In this document: piece by piece, positions 51,062 to 59,222 of the stretch
Position numbering within the stretch: the stretch's first letter is position 1
Layout of the letters: each line of letters opens with the position of its first letter
NCBI RefSeq assembly: GCF_004297125.1
Contig: NZ_SCVD01000028.1
Span: forward strand, 1 to 64,000
Source: Phenylobacterium sp.
Lineage (GTDB): Bacteria; Pseudomonadota; Alphaproteobacteria; Caulobacterales; Caulobacteraceae
Direction of reading: 5' to 3'
DNA length: 64,000 nt
Program-made: the position numbers and the translations under genes
Notes under the pieces: model-generated
The model's input: the letters and a program-made list of their open reading frames with translations, nothing else
Database searches by the model: none
Told to the model about the DNA's origin: nothing

Positions 51062-51532
51062 ATGACCGTCCACCGCTCGCCCGCCCAATTCCTGCCGAAG
51101 CTGGCGGGGTCCGCCGGAAACGTCTTCGCGCCCATCCAGCGCGAGTTTGATCGGCTGTTCGACCAGTTGGGCAACGGCTGGGCCGCCCTCGCCGAGATCG
51201 ATCTGTCACCCCGCATGGACATCCGAGACACGAAGGACAGCCTCGAGATTTCGGTCGAGCTCCCGGGCCTGGCCCGGGACGACGTGAAGATCACGGTCGA
51301 GGACGAAGTGCTCACCATCAGCGGCGAGAAGAAGACCGAAAGGGAAGCCAAGGAGGAGGACTACCACTTCTCCGAGCGGACCTATGGCGCCTTCTCCCGG
51401 TCTGTCACCCTGCCTCGCAGCGTCGAGGCGGCGAAGATCAAGGCGACCATGAAGGACGGCGTGCTCAAGGTGACCGCGCCGAAGAACGGGACGGCCCAGA
51501 CCAAGTCCATCGAGATCCAGCCCGCAGACTGA
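51062..51532 (+). CDS. Hsp20/alpha-crystallin small heat shock protein (second copy)
   Basis: A 156-aa paralogue of the protein at 31541. It shares the N-terminal FDQLGNGWAALAEIDLSPRMD pattern and the crystallin domain (ISVELPGLARDDVKITVEDEVLTISG, RTYGAFSRSVTLPRSVEAAKIKATMKDGVLKVTAPK). Both genes carry FNR/FixK-type boxes, so they may act together as hetero-oligomeric holdases. Ribosome site AAAGGAA. A strong hairpin (51559-51588) follows, probably ending this unit. Confidence 0.93.
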   Translation: MTVHRSPAQFLPKLAGSAGNVFAPIQREFDRLFDQLGNGWAALAEIDLSPRMDIRDTKDSLEISVELPGLARDDVKITVEDEVLTISGEKKTEREAKEEDYHFSERTYGAFSRSVTLPRSVEAAKIKATMKDGVLKVTAPKNGTAQTKSIEIQPAD

Positions 51533-51558
51533 CCCCCCCCGATGCTTTGCAGGCTGGC

Positions 51559-51588
51559 GAGCGCTCCGGGAATCTTTCCGGAGCGCTC
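51559..51588. terminator. Hairpin after Hsp20
   Basis: GAGCGCTCCGG and CCGGAGCGCTC form a perfect 11-bp stem around an 8-base loop, 26 bases after the Hsp20 stop. No T-run follows, so termination would be hairpin-only or Rho-assisted. Confidence 0.6.
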
Positions 51589-51647
51589 AACTATATCTGG
51601 TGGTATGACCAACTACGCCTGAAAGCGCCTCGGCGCGGGGGGCCAAC

Positions 51648-51827
51648 GTGGAGTCGGATTTCGTCCACCGTAAGAACATCGAACGCTTCGAGCTGATGCT
51701 CGCCTCGGGAACTCTCAGCGCGAGCCAGGTTGCTGTGGTCTCGAGCCTGCTTGGAAGTGAGGTCGAGGCTCTCGCCGCCTTTCAGAGCACGGTCCCCCCC
51801 GATCCCGATCCACCCGCATCTCAATGA
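51648..51827 (+). CDS. Small conserved protein, 59 aa, paralogue of 35951
   Basis: GTG start after a GGGGG run, 59 residues. Pattern SDFVHRKNIERFELMLASGTLSASQ...VSSLLGSEVEAL parallels the protein at 35951 (NIRRFRVMLEAPLS...IEALLAAELAAV). Two charged helices and an acidic/proline-rich tail. No named function. It converges with the universal-stress gene, ending within that gene's last codons. Confidence 0.6.
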   Translation: MESDFVHRKNIERFELMLASGTLSASQVAVVSSLLGSEVEALAAFQSTVPPDPDPPASQ

Positions 51828-52639
51828 CTGATCAGCAGCGGCGTGGCGCAGTGTTTCAGCATTTCGCGGCTCGCGCCGCCGAGGACCATCTCCTGGAGCC
51901 GTGAGCGGCCATAGAAGCCCATCACCACCAGGTCGGCGCCGAGGGCGTTCGCCTGGTTGCGGATGATTTCGCCGGCGGAGCCGTCGTCCCGCTGATCCAC
52001 AATGAGGTTGGGCTTCACGCCATGGTGCTCGAAATGGCGCTGCAGGAAGCCGTCCGGACCGGCGAGACCGCCGCGCGAGACGACGAGCACATGGACTTGG
52101 TCGGCCGCCAGCAGGAAGGGCCAGGAAGCGTGCAGTGCTCGGGCGGCTTCGCGACTGCCGTTCCAGGCCACCAGCGCATGGCGGCCCGGCGCCGGCCCGG
52201 AGATCTCGGGCGCGATCAGCATGGGCCCGCCGACGGCGATGGCGAGGTCGGCCGTGGGCAAGCCGGGCCCTTCGTGGGGCGAGGCGACCACCAGATCGAC
52301 GCGGCGGGCGCAGGCGATCAGGTCCTGCAGGTCGTAGCCCCCGAGCTCCAGCCAATCGCTTTGCGCGCCCGCCTCGCCGGCGACGGCCTCGAAGGTCGTC
52401 CGCGCCGCCTCCGCGGCCTTGCGGACCGCGGCCTCGTGGGCGTCGTAGAGGCGCTGCGTCTCGATCGCCGTCAGCACGGCGGCGACGTCTGTGGGCATGA
52501 ATGGCGGCGGGATCCGAGCCTCAGCGAAGACGCCGATCAGGCGGGCCCCGAACTTGGCGGCGAGCCCGGCCGCCAACCTCCCCCGCACGTGGGAAGCAGG
52601 AGACCCGTCGACCTCCACCAGGATGTCACGATAGCTCAT
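51821..52639 (-). CDS. Universal stress protein, two Usp domains
   Basis: A 272-aa Usp protein: an N-terminal half with DILVEVDGSPASHVRGRLAAGLAAKFGARLIGVFAEA and a C-terminal half with HALVAWNGSREAARALHASWPFL. The ATP-binding loop is VVMGFYGRSRLQEMVLGGASREML, fitting the G2xG9xG(S/T) motif. Proteins of this type act in survival under oxygen or nutrient limitation. The start ATG 52639 has GGAGAA upstream. The FNR box at 52690 lies 50 bases upstream. Confidence 0.92.
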   Translation of the reverse strand: MSYRDILVEVDGSPASHVRGRLAAGLAAKFGARLIGVFAEARIPPPFMPTDVAAVLTAIETQRLYDAHEAAVRKAAEAARTTFEAVAGEAGAQSDWLELGGYDLQDLIACARRVDLVVASPHEGPGLPTADLAIAVGGPMLIAPEISGPAPGRHALVAWNGSREAARALHASWPFLLAADQVHVLVVSRGGLAGPDGFLQRHFEHHGVKPNLIVDQRDDGSAGEIIRNQANALGADLVVMGFYGRSRLQEMVLGGASREMLKHCATPLLISH

Positions 52640-52689
52640 GGGGTTCTCCTTCGCGGGTGAAACCTGAGCCCCGCGGCCCGCGGCCCGCC

Positions 52690-52703
52690 TTGACGCCTGT
52701 CAA
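52690..52703. promoter_or_regulatory. FNR/FixK-type box before Usp
   Basis: Exact TTGACGCCTGTCAA, 50 bases from ATG 52639, similar spacing to other boxes here. Confidence 0.72.
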
Positions 52704-52712
52704 GAAGCGCAG

Positions 52713-52907
52713 CTAGGGCGTTTCGCGATCATCCCCCGGAACGACCGGCGGCTCCCGCGGGGCGGCGACCCATAGGTCGCGCACGGCCGACAGCGCGGTC
52801 CACAGGAAGGCGAAGAGTTCGCCGAAGCCGCTCCGACGCCCTCGTGGGGCGGACCGCACGGGCGGAGCCTCGCGGGGAGCCGTCAGGTCCGGGTCGTTCC
52901 TCGACAT
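52713..52907 (-). CDS. Small hypothetical protein, 64 aa
   Basis: Arg/Pro-rich short protein starting at ATG 52907 after AGGCGGA. No recognised domain. A hydrophobic/aromatic patch FGELFAFLWTALSAVRDLWVA could be one amphipathic helix. A box at 52958 lies 50 bases upstream, which argues that the gene is real. It stops nine bases before the box at 52690 that serves the Usp gene. Confidence 0.5.
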   Translation of the reverse strand: MSRNDPDLTAPREAPPVRSAPRGRRSGFGELFAFLWTALSAVRDLWVAAPREPPVVPGDDRETP

Positions 52908-52957
52908 GATCGGATCCGCCTTTCGCCGCACCAGGTCTCCGGGGCGCCGTCGGCGCA

Positions 52958-53021
52958 TTGACCCCGCTCAAATCGCAACGGCGGATTGCCGGCGCCATCG
53001 CCGCGAGTTGATCCGCCTCAA
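52958..53021. promoter_or_regulatory. Pair of FNR/FixK-type boxes in a divergent region
   Basis: TTGACCCCGCTCAA at 52958-52971 and TTGATCCGCCTCAA at 53008-53021, both exact TTGA-N6-TCAA. The first is 50 bases from ATG 52907, the second 83 bases from the Usp start at 53105, so each may serve one direction. They are 50 bases apart (five helical turns). Confidence 0.7.
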
Positions 53022-53104
53022 GGTGCTCTGCGGCAAAGGCGCCAAGCTCGAACCTGATCGAGCGGCCGCGAACCTTCGGCGGCTCCTTCGCGACGGAGGA
53101 TCCC

Positions 53105-53977
53105 ATGCTAGACACCCAAGCGCGCCCGCTCGCCGACCGGCAGGTCGCATCCGCCGGCTACGCCAACATCCTGGTGCATGTGGAGCCCGGTCTGCCCGCC
53201 TCCCATCGCACGGAGGTCGCAGCAGGGCTCGCGCGCGACTTCGACGCCCACCTGATCGGCGTGGGGGCGGAGGCCCTCGACGCGGCGTACATGGCCGATC
53301 CCTACGCTGGGCTGCTCATGACGGAGTGGATCGTCGCGGCGCAGGAGCAGGTCGCCGGCCGCCTCACGGCCGCGGAGGAGGCGTTCCGCCGCGACGCCGC
53401 GGGCGTCGATCTGGAATGGCGCACGATGCAGGGCTTCCCGAGCGCAGCCTTGGTGCAGGCGTCGCGGGCGGCGGATCTCATCGTCGTCGGCGCCGTCACC
53501 AAGGACGCATCGAACTATCGCACCGCCAACGCCGCCGAGGTGGTGATGGCCAGCGGACGGCCTGTATTGGTGACGCCCGAGGCTGGCCGCCATCTCCGGG
53601 CCGCGAACGTCGTCGTCGCCTGGAAGGAAACCCGCGAAGCTCGCCGCGCCCTCGCCGACGCCATGCCGTTCCTGCTGCGCGCGGAGAACGTGATCGTGCA
53701 AGCCGTCTGCGCCGTGGACGAAGTCGAGTCCGCGGCGTTCCAGGTCAACGATGTGGTCACTTCGCTCAGGCGGCGCGGAATCGCGGCCAGACCCGGCGTC
53801 ACCACCACCCGGAACGAGGACGTGGTGAAAGAGCTCTACCGGATCGCCGACCTGAACGAAGCGGACCTTATCGTCGCCGGCGCCTATGGCCACAGCCGCT
53901 TGGCCGAGTGGGCCTTCGGCGGGGTCACCAACGACCTGCTTCATCGCCCCGAACGCTTCGTGCTGACGAGCCACTGA
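53105..53977 (+). CDS. Universal stress protein, two Usp domains
   Basis: A 290-aa Usp. N-terminal half: NILVHVEPGLPASHRTEVAAGLARDFDAHLIGVGAEAL; C-terminal half: VVVAWKETREARRALADAMPFLLRAENVIV. The ATP-binding loop LIVAGAYGHSRLAEWAFGGVTNDLL fits G2xG9xG(S/T). GGAGGATCCC precedes the ATG. It is a clear paralogue of the 51821 gene, facing away from it. Two upstream FNR boxes suggest strong induction. The region 53978-54114 after it holds no gene. Confidence 0.92.
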   Translation: MLDTQARPLADRQVASAGYANILVHVEPGLPASHRTEVAAGLARDFDAHLIGVGAEALDAAYMADPYAGLLMTEWIVAAQEQVAGRLTAAEEAFRRDAAGVDLEWRTMQGFPSAALVQASRAADLIVVGAVTKDASNYRTANAAEVVMASGRPVLVTPEAGRHLRAANVVVAWKETREARRALADAMPFLLRAENVIVQAVCAVDEVESAAFQVNDVVTSLRRRGIAARPGVTTTRNEDVVKELYRIADLNEADLIVAGAYGHSRLAEWAFGGVTNDLLHRPERFVLTSH

Positions 53978-54114
53978 GGAACCCGCGGGGCCCGGCCGGC
54001 GCCAGCGATCCGCTCATCCCCGGCGATCGGTCCAGTCGCTTCCCGACCCGCCACCGTCCCCCCGGGCGAAGGGAAATCGACGGGATCAAGCCCGAGTGCT
54101 CTCGTCGCCGAACG

Positions 54115-54372
54115 TCAGCTTACCGATCCAGCCCGAACGGCGGCAGCCGTCCTACGCGCCAGTTCAGCGACCTGGCCCCTTGCGCCCTCCAGCGCGCGGC
54201 ACAGCTTGTCTCGGTCCAGGTCCGGCGCCTGGACGAGGCCTTCAGCGACGGAAAGATACAGGGACAGGGCGCATAGAGGGCCGTCGAGATCCTCGACCGG
54301 GACCGCCGGAGTCGCCGGAAGCGTTGACGGCGTTCGCAGTGGCGCGCCCGCTTTGGGGAGTTGCCGAGACAT
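54115..54372 (-). CDS. Small protein resembling a FixL-type HisKA helix without its histidine
   Basis: An 85-aa protein from ATG 54372 (SD GGAGGGGG). The stretch VEDLDGPLCALSLYLSVAEG, followed by charged helical text (LCRALEGARGQVAELARR), resembles the dimerisation helix of FixL-like sensor kinases (AHELNQPLTALSNYL), but the phospho-accepting His position holds Glu. There is no ATPase domain. It could be a kinase relic or a stand-alone dimerisation/decoy protein. The box at 54457 is 84 bases upstream and faces it and the BON gene. Confidence 0.45.
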   Translation of the reverse strand: MSRQLPKAGAPLRTPSTLPATPAVPVEDLDGPLCALSLYLSVAEGLVQAPDLDRDKLCRALEGARGQVAELARRTAAAVRAGSVS

Positions 54373-54456
54373 CGCGCGGCCCCCTCCTGGAGCCCCGTCG
54401 GAATCCAGGTCACGGCCCGGCTGGCCAGGCAAACTAATTGATTGCTCGACAATAGG

Positions 54457-54470
54457 TTGACCCTGGTCAA
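54457..54470. promoter_or_regulatory. FNR/FixK-type box before BON gene and the HisKA-like protein
   Basis: Exact TTGACCCTGGTCAA, 60 bases from ATG 54531. An AT-rich stretch (AACTAATTGATTG) lies just upstream at 54432-54444. Confidence 0.72.
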
Positions 54471-54530
54471 CGCGAGGTTTCCCCGAAGGCGCAGCGTGAC
54501 TCCGGCTATCCCGGCCAATGGAGACGCGAG

Positions 54531-55178
54531 ATGGACGACAAGGCCCTTAAGAAGCTCATCGCGGACGAATTGGAGTGGGAACCGAGCATCGACGCGGCCG
54601 ACATCGGCGTCACCGTTGAGAACGGGATCGTCCGACTGGTCGGCCATGTGGCGAACTACGCTCAGAAGGGTGTGGCCGAGATGGCGGTCAAGCGGGTGAA
54701 GGGCGTTCGCGGATTTGTCGAGGACCTGGAGATCCGGCCCTTCCCGAAGACATTCACGGACGAGGGCATCGCCAACGCGGTCGCCAACCTTCTCGACTGG
54801 AACGTCACCGTCCCGAAGAACGCCATCAAGGTGAAAGTCGAAAGCGGCGTCGTGACACTGAGCGGCGACGTGCCGTGGGCCTATCAGCGTGTGGCCGCCG
54901 AACAGAGCATCCGACGGCTTCAGGGCGTACGCGGCGTGGCCAACGCCATCATGGTGAAGCCGCAGGCGCAGGCCTCCGACATCAAGCGCCGGATCGAGCA
55001 GGCCCTCGAGCGTCAGGCCGATCTCGAGGCGGACAAGGTCTACGTCACTGTGGACGGCGGCAAGGTGAAGCTGGATGGAAGGGTGCGCGCCTGGTTCGAA
55101 CGCGAGATCATCGAACGGGCGGCCTGGGCGGCTCCCGGTGTGAGCTCTGTCGACGATCGGGTGACGGTCAGCTCGTGA
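54531..55178 (+). CDS. BON-domain protein with three BON repeats (second copy)
   Basis: A 215-aa protein almost the same length and layout as that at 36220 (WEPSIDAADIGVTVENGIVRL, VKRVKGVRGFVEDLEIRP, DIKRRIEQALERQADLEADKVYVTVDGGKVKLDG, REIIERAAWAAPGVSSVDDRVTVS). No signal peptide. The similarity is high over the whole length, indicating a rather recent duplication inside the island. It is followed by a small membrane protein gene 62 bases later. Confidence 0.88.
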   Translation: MDDKALKKLIADELEWEPSIDAADIGVTVENGIVRLVGHVANYAQKGVAEMAVKRVKGVRGFVEDLEIRPFPKTFTDEGIANAVANLLDWNVTVPKNAIKVKVESGVVTLSGDVPWAYQRVAAEQSIRRLQGVRGVANAIMVKPQAQASDIKRRIEQALERQADLEADKVYVTVDGGKVKLDGRVRAWFEREIIERAAWAAPGVSSVDDRVTVSS

Positions 55179-55240
55179 CGGGACGGCGTCGGCGCCTCGG
55201 GGCGACGGCGCCGCTCGGCTCCAACCCTAAGGAGATTCCC

Positions 55241-55537
55241 ATGACCCAACGGTCGGCCTCACGACTCGGCGTCTTCCATTGCACGCTCACCGGTGCGGTG
55301 GCGCTCGGGTTGCTGTTTCTGTTGTGCTGGTTCGGTGTCGCCGTCGCCGACATCCCGGCCTCGCGGCGCATGCTGGGATTCTTCACGAGCCAGGCGCTGG
55401 AAGCCCCCGGAGCCATCGGCCTGGGCCTGGTCTCGGCGGTCGTATTCGGCGCGGTGATCGGCGGTCTGATCGCCATCTCGTTCAATGCGCTGGGTATGAT
55501 GCTGGGAGCCACGAGGAAGCGCCCGCCGCAAGCCTGA
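55241..55537 (+). CDS. Small membrane protein, 98 aa
   Basis: Start ATG 55241 after AAGGAG (six to seven bases). Two hydrophobic helices (about 15-37 and 60-85, GLGLVSAVVFGAVIGGLIAIS). No recognised family. It ends 16 bases before the stop of the converging M50 protease. Probably inner-membrane; it may be co-transcribed with the BON gene. Confidence 0.75.
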   Translation: MTQRSASRLGVFHCTLTGAVALGLLFLLCWFGVAVADIPASRRMLGFFTSQALEAPGAIGLGLVSAVVFGAVIGGLIAISFNALGMMLGATRKRPPQA

Positions 55538-55553
55538 GGGAGGGCGGCAGCGC

Positions 55554-56699
55554 TCAGAGCGGCTTGGGCCGGAAGCGCCGCCACAGTTCCAGGCTGCCCA
55601 TCAGATCCTGCAGCGTGACGATGCCGACCACAGAACCGCGATGCACGACCGGCATCCGCTGGACCTGCTGCGTGCGCATCCGGTCCATCACCAGCGACGC
55701 GTCGTCCAGCAGTCCCGCCACGGGCGTAGCGGCTGCGGGCGTGCAGATCTCGCCCATCGTCGTGGTCTTCCAAGCCTCGCGAGGGGTTCGCAGGATGTCC
55801 TCCGGCTTGACGATCCCGAGCCAGGTCTCGCCGTCCATGACGGGATAGAGGCCGTGCCGGCTGGCCATCAGCCGCTCGTCCACGAACCGGTCCAGCGTGT
55901 AGGCGGCCGGGACGGTCTCGATCGAAGGCGCCATGACCTCGGCGATGGCGTGCCCGGCAAACATCTGCCGGGCTTCGGACTCGCGCAGCGCCCCACGTGC
56001 GGCGCCGTGGAGGAACAGCCCGATCATGATCCACCACAGGCCGCCGGCCGCCTCGACGGTGAAGGCGGCGGTAAGACCGGCGGCCATGAGCAGCAGGGCC
56101 AGGACCTCGCTGGTGCGGACGGCGATCCGGGTCGCCTTCATCAGGTCGTGGGTCGACATCCAGAGGAGCGCGCGCAGCACGCGGCCGCCGTCCAGCGGAA
56201 AGGCCGGCGCCATGTTGAAGGCCGCCAGCACCAGATTGAGCGTGGCCAAGTAGCCCAGCGCCATCACCACCTCGGTCGGAGCGCCCGTCTGGCCCACGGC
56301 CCCCGCAGCGGCCGCCAGGACGAGACTGAACACAGCGCTGAAAGCCGGGCCGGCGATCGCCATCGCCAGCTCGCCTCCGGGGCGCTTCGGCTCCTCGTGC
56401 AGTTCCGCCACCCCGCCGAACAGGAAGAGCGTGATCCGGTCGACCGAGATCCCCATCGCCCGGCCGACCAGGGCATGGGCCAGCTCGTGGAGCACGATCG
56501 AGGCCGCCAGCCCGATCACTATGATCCCGGCCATCGACCAGTAGGAACCGGCCGGCAGGCCCGCGAACAGCATCGGCAAGGAGCCGGACGCCAGCGACCA
56601 TGCGATGAACAGCGCTACGATCACCCAACTCACATGAATCCGGATCTGGACGCCGAACAGAGAGAGCGGGCGGCGCGGCGCGGCGGGAGCGGGAGGCAT
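55554..56699 (-). CDS. Site-2-type (M50) membrane metalloprotease with CBS domains
   Basis: A 381-aa membrane protease. Zinc motif HELAH at residues 71-75 (VLHELAHALVGRAMG), a second metal/active-site segment NMAPAFPLDGGRVLRALLW (the usual NPDG is FPLDGG). A C-terminal pair of CBS modules (about 235-380) has the text LYPVMDGETWLGIVKPEDILR and RMPVVHRGSVVGIVTLQDLM, which bind adenine nucleotides and may regulate the protease. The start overlaps the region after the PEP synthase stop (five bases away), GAGGCTC just before ATG, so the two genes form one unit. Confidence 0.9.
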   Translation of the reverse strand: MPPAPAAPRRPLSLFGVQIRIHVSWVIVALFIAWSLASGSLPMLFAGLPAGSYWSMAGIIVIGLAASIVLHELAHALVGRAMGISVDRITLFLFGGVAELHEEPKRPGGELAMAIAGPAFSAVFSLVLAAAAGAVGQTGAPTEVVMALGYLATLNLVLAAFNMAPAFPLDGGRVLRALLWMSTHDLMKATRIAVRTSEVLALLLMAAGLTAAFTVEAAGGLWWIMIGLFLHGAARGALRESEARQMFAGHAIAEVMAPSIETVPAAYTLDRFVDERLMASRHGLYPVMDGETWLGIVKPEDILRTPREAWKTTTMGEICTPAAATPVAGLLDDASLVMDRMRTQQVQRMPVVHRGSVVGIVTLQDLMGSLELWRRFRPKPL

Positions 56700-56704
56700 G
56701 AGCC

Positions 56705-59149
56705 TCAGGCTCCCACGGGTTCAGCGACCGGGCGGCTGCGCGACACGGCCTGAGCGATGGCCGCCTCAGCCTCTCGAACCACGGTCAGGGTGCGTGGCAG
56801 GCTTTGCGGATTGACGCTCATGGAGTCGATGCCGAGCTCCGTCAGGAAGGCGGCGATCTCGGGATAGGTCGCCGGGGCCTCGCCGCAGATACCGACGTGG
56901 CGGCCGTTCCGGTGCGCGCCGACCACTGCCTGGCGAAGCATTTCCAGGACGCCCGGGTCGCGTTCGTCGAAGTCGAAGGCGACGGTCTCGGAATCCCGGT
57001 CGACGCCCAGCACCAGCTGGGTCAGGTCGTTGGACCCGATCGAGAAGCCGTCGAACAGCTTCGCGAAGGCGTCGATCTGAATGACGTTGTTGGGGATCTC
57101 GCACATCACGTAGACCTCCAGCCCGTCCTCGCCGCGCTTCAGGCCGTGGGCGGCCATCGCGGCCAGCACCCGTTCGGCCTCCTCCACCCGCCGGCAGAAG
57201 GGCACCATCACCTTGAGGTTGGTGAGGCCCAGCGACTTGCGGACGCGCGCCAGGGCCTCGCATTCCAGGGCGAAGCCCTCGGCGTAGAGCGGGTGGGCGT
57301 ACCGCGCGGCGCCCCGGAACCCGATCATCGGATTCTCCTCCACGGGCTCGAAGGCCCTGCCGCCCAGCAGCTTGGCGTACTCGTTGGTCTTGAAGTCCGA
57401 GAGCCGCACGATCACCGGCCGCGGATAGAAGGCCGCGGCGATGACGCCCGCGCCTTCGGCCAGCTTGTCCACGAAGTACTGCCGGGGCGAGGCGTAGCCC
57501 TTCGCAAGGCGGCCGATGGCCGCCCGCTCGCGGGCTGAGGCCACACGCTCCGGATGGGCCGCCGCCATCGGATGTAGGCGGATCTGCTCGCCGATGACGA
57601 ACTCCAGCCGCGCCAGTCCGACGCCCGCGCTGGGCAACTGGGCGAAGCGGAACGCCAGGTCCGGCTGCGCCAGGTTCAGCATGATGTGGGTCTTCGGCGG
57701 CTTCAGGTCCGCGGCCTTCAGATGTTGCACCTCGAAGGCGACGTCGCCCTGGTAGACGCGGCCGGTGTCCCCTTCCGCGCAGGAGACGGTCACGCAGGTT
57801 CCGTCGGTCAGGCGCGTCGTGGCGTCTCCCGCGCCGACCACCGCCGGCACGCCGCGCTCGCGGGCCACGATCGCCGCGTGGCAGGTGCGCCCGCCACGAT
57901 CGGTCACCACCGCGCTCGCGCGCTTCATCACCGGCTCCCAGTCGGGACTGGTGGCCTCGGCGACCAGCACTTCGCCGGGCTGGAAGGCCGCGAGGTCGGC
58001 GGAGCCTCGGATGACCCGGACCACGCCGCTGGCGATCCGCTCGCCCACCGCCTTGCCGGTGGCGAGCACGACACCCGAGCCCGTCAGCCGGAAGGTCTCG
58101 ATATCCGTCCCGCGCTGGGAGGCTACGGTCTCGGGCCGCGCCTGGACCACGTAGAGCCGGCCGTCGGACTCGTCCTTGGCCCATTCGATGTCCATGGGCG
58201 TCGACCGTCCCGCGCGCTGGGAATAGTGATCCTCGATGCGGATCGCCACGTCGGCGAGGGCCAGGACCTCGGCGTCGACTAGACAATAGCGATCCCGCAC
58301 GCCCCGCGAGACCGGGAGGGTCAGCAGGCCGGCGCCGTCGCCCTTCGGGTCGCAGACGATGCGGGTCTGCTTCGCCCCGAGGCTGCGGCGCAACACGCCG
58401 CGGAAGCCCTGGCGGAATGTCGGCTTGTGGACATAGAACTCGTCGGGGTCCACGCGCCCCTGGACCACGTTCTCGCCCAGGCCATAGGCGCCGGTGACGA
58501 ACACCACGTCGCGGAAGCCGCTCTCGGTGTCGAGGGTGAAGATCACCCCGCTCGCCGCATGGTCCGACCGGACCATCTGCATCACCGCCACCGAGAGGAA
58601 GACCTTGGCGTGGTCGAAGCCGTTGTTGACGCGGTAGACGATCGCGCGGTCCGTGAAGATGGAGGCGAAGCATCGCCGGCAGGCCTCCACCAGCTCGTCC
58701 TCGCCGCGGATGTGCAGGAAGCTCTCGTGCTGGCCGGCGAAGCTGGCGGTCGGCAGGTCCTCGGCCGTGGCCGAACTCCGCACCGCCACGCTGAGGTCCG
58801 GTCCGCAGGATCGCTTCAGCGCGCGGTAGGCCCCCAAGATCTGGTCCCGCAGCTCGCGGCCGCCCGTGGCCTGGTAGACGATCTCGCGCGCCCGCGCGGC
58901 GCGGCGGCTGAGCTCGGTGACATCGTCCACCTCGAAGGCGAGCAGGTCGCGCAGCTCCGACCAGGCGCCGGCCGCCGCGAGCGCGTCCCGATATGCGGCG
59001 GCGGTGATCGCAAACCCGTCCGGGACGCTCACCTGCGCGCCCTCAAGGAGCTGTCGGAGCTCCCCAAGCGAGGCGGTCTTCCCGCCCACCCGCGGCACGT
59101 CGTCCAGCCCCAGAGCGTCGAAGGACGCGATGTAGTCGGCCTGTGTCAT
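56705..59149 (-). CDS. ppsA: Phosphoenolpyruvate synthase
   Basis: An 814-aa enzyme making PEP from pyruvate and ATP. N-terminal ATP-grasp domain (VGGKTASLGELRQLL, AVRSSATAEDLPTASFAGQHESFLHI), swivelling phospho-His domain with GGRTCHAAIVARERGVPAVVG (His 424, close to His 421 of E. coli PpsA) and C-terminal PEP/pyruvate barrel (GIDSMSVNPQSL, GSNDLTQLVLGVDRDS, GICGEAPATYPE). The start is ATG 59149 after GGAG. Box 59205-59218 is 55 bases upstream. In this stress island the enzyme likely supports gluconeogenesis or ATP balance at low oxygen. The M50-CBS gene follows five bases later. Confidence 0.95.
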   Translation of the reverse strand: MTQADYIASFDALGLDDVPRVGGKTASLGELRQLLEGAQVSVPDGFAITAAAYRDALAAAGAWSELRDLLAFEVDDVTELSRRAARAREIVYQATGGRELRDQILGAYRALKRSCGPDLSVAVRSSATAEDLPTASFAGQHESFLHIRGEDELVEACRRCFASIFTDRAIVYRVNNGFDHAKVFLSVAVMQMVRSDHAASGVIFTLDTESGFRDVVFVTGAYGLGENVVQGRVDPDEFYVHKPTFRQGFRGVLRRSLGAKQTRIVCDPKGDGAGLLTLPVSRGVRDRYCLVDAEVLALADVAIRIEDHYSQRAGRSTPMDIEWAKDESDGRLYVVQARPETVASQRGTDIETFRLTGSGVVLATGKAVGERIASGVVRVIRGSADLAAFQPGEVLVAEATSPDWEPVMKRASAVVTDRGGRTCHAAIVARERGVPAVVGAGDATTRLTDGTCVTVSCAEGDTGRVYQGDVAFEVQHLKAADLKPPKTHIMLNLAQPDLAFRFAQLPSAGVGLARLEFVIGEQIRLHPMAAAHPERVASARERAAIGRLAKGYASPRQYFVDKLAEGAGVIAAAFYPRPVIVRLSDFKTNEYAKLLGGRAFEPVEENPMIGFRGAARYAHPLYAEGFALECEALARVRKSLGLTNLKVMVPFCRRVEEAERVLAAMAAHGLKRGEDGLEVYVMCEIPNNVIQIDAFAKLFDGFSIGSNDLTQLVLGVDRDSETVAFDFDERDPGVLEMLRQAVVGAHRNGRHVGICGEAPATYPEIAAFLTELGIDSMSVNPQSLPRTLTVVREAEAAIAQAVSRSRPVAEPVGA

Positions 59150-59204
59150 CGGAGTCTCCGGTACGACCTGAGCCCGCAGGCTAGGGCCCCGTCGCAGACG
59201 CGCC

Positions 59205-59218
59205 TTGAGCGGGGTCAA
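59205..59218. promoter_or_regulatory. FNR/FixK-type box before PEP synthase
   Basis: Exact TTGAGCGGGGTCAA, 55 bases upstream of ATG 59149. It ends four bases before the stop of the XRE-type regulator gene. Confidence 0.7.
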
Positions 59219-59222
59219 CCCG

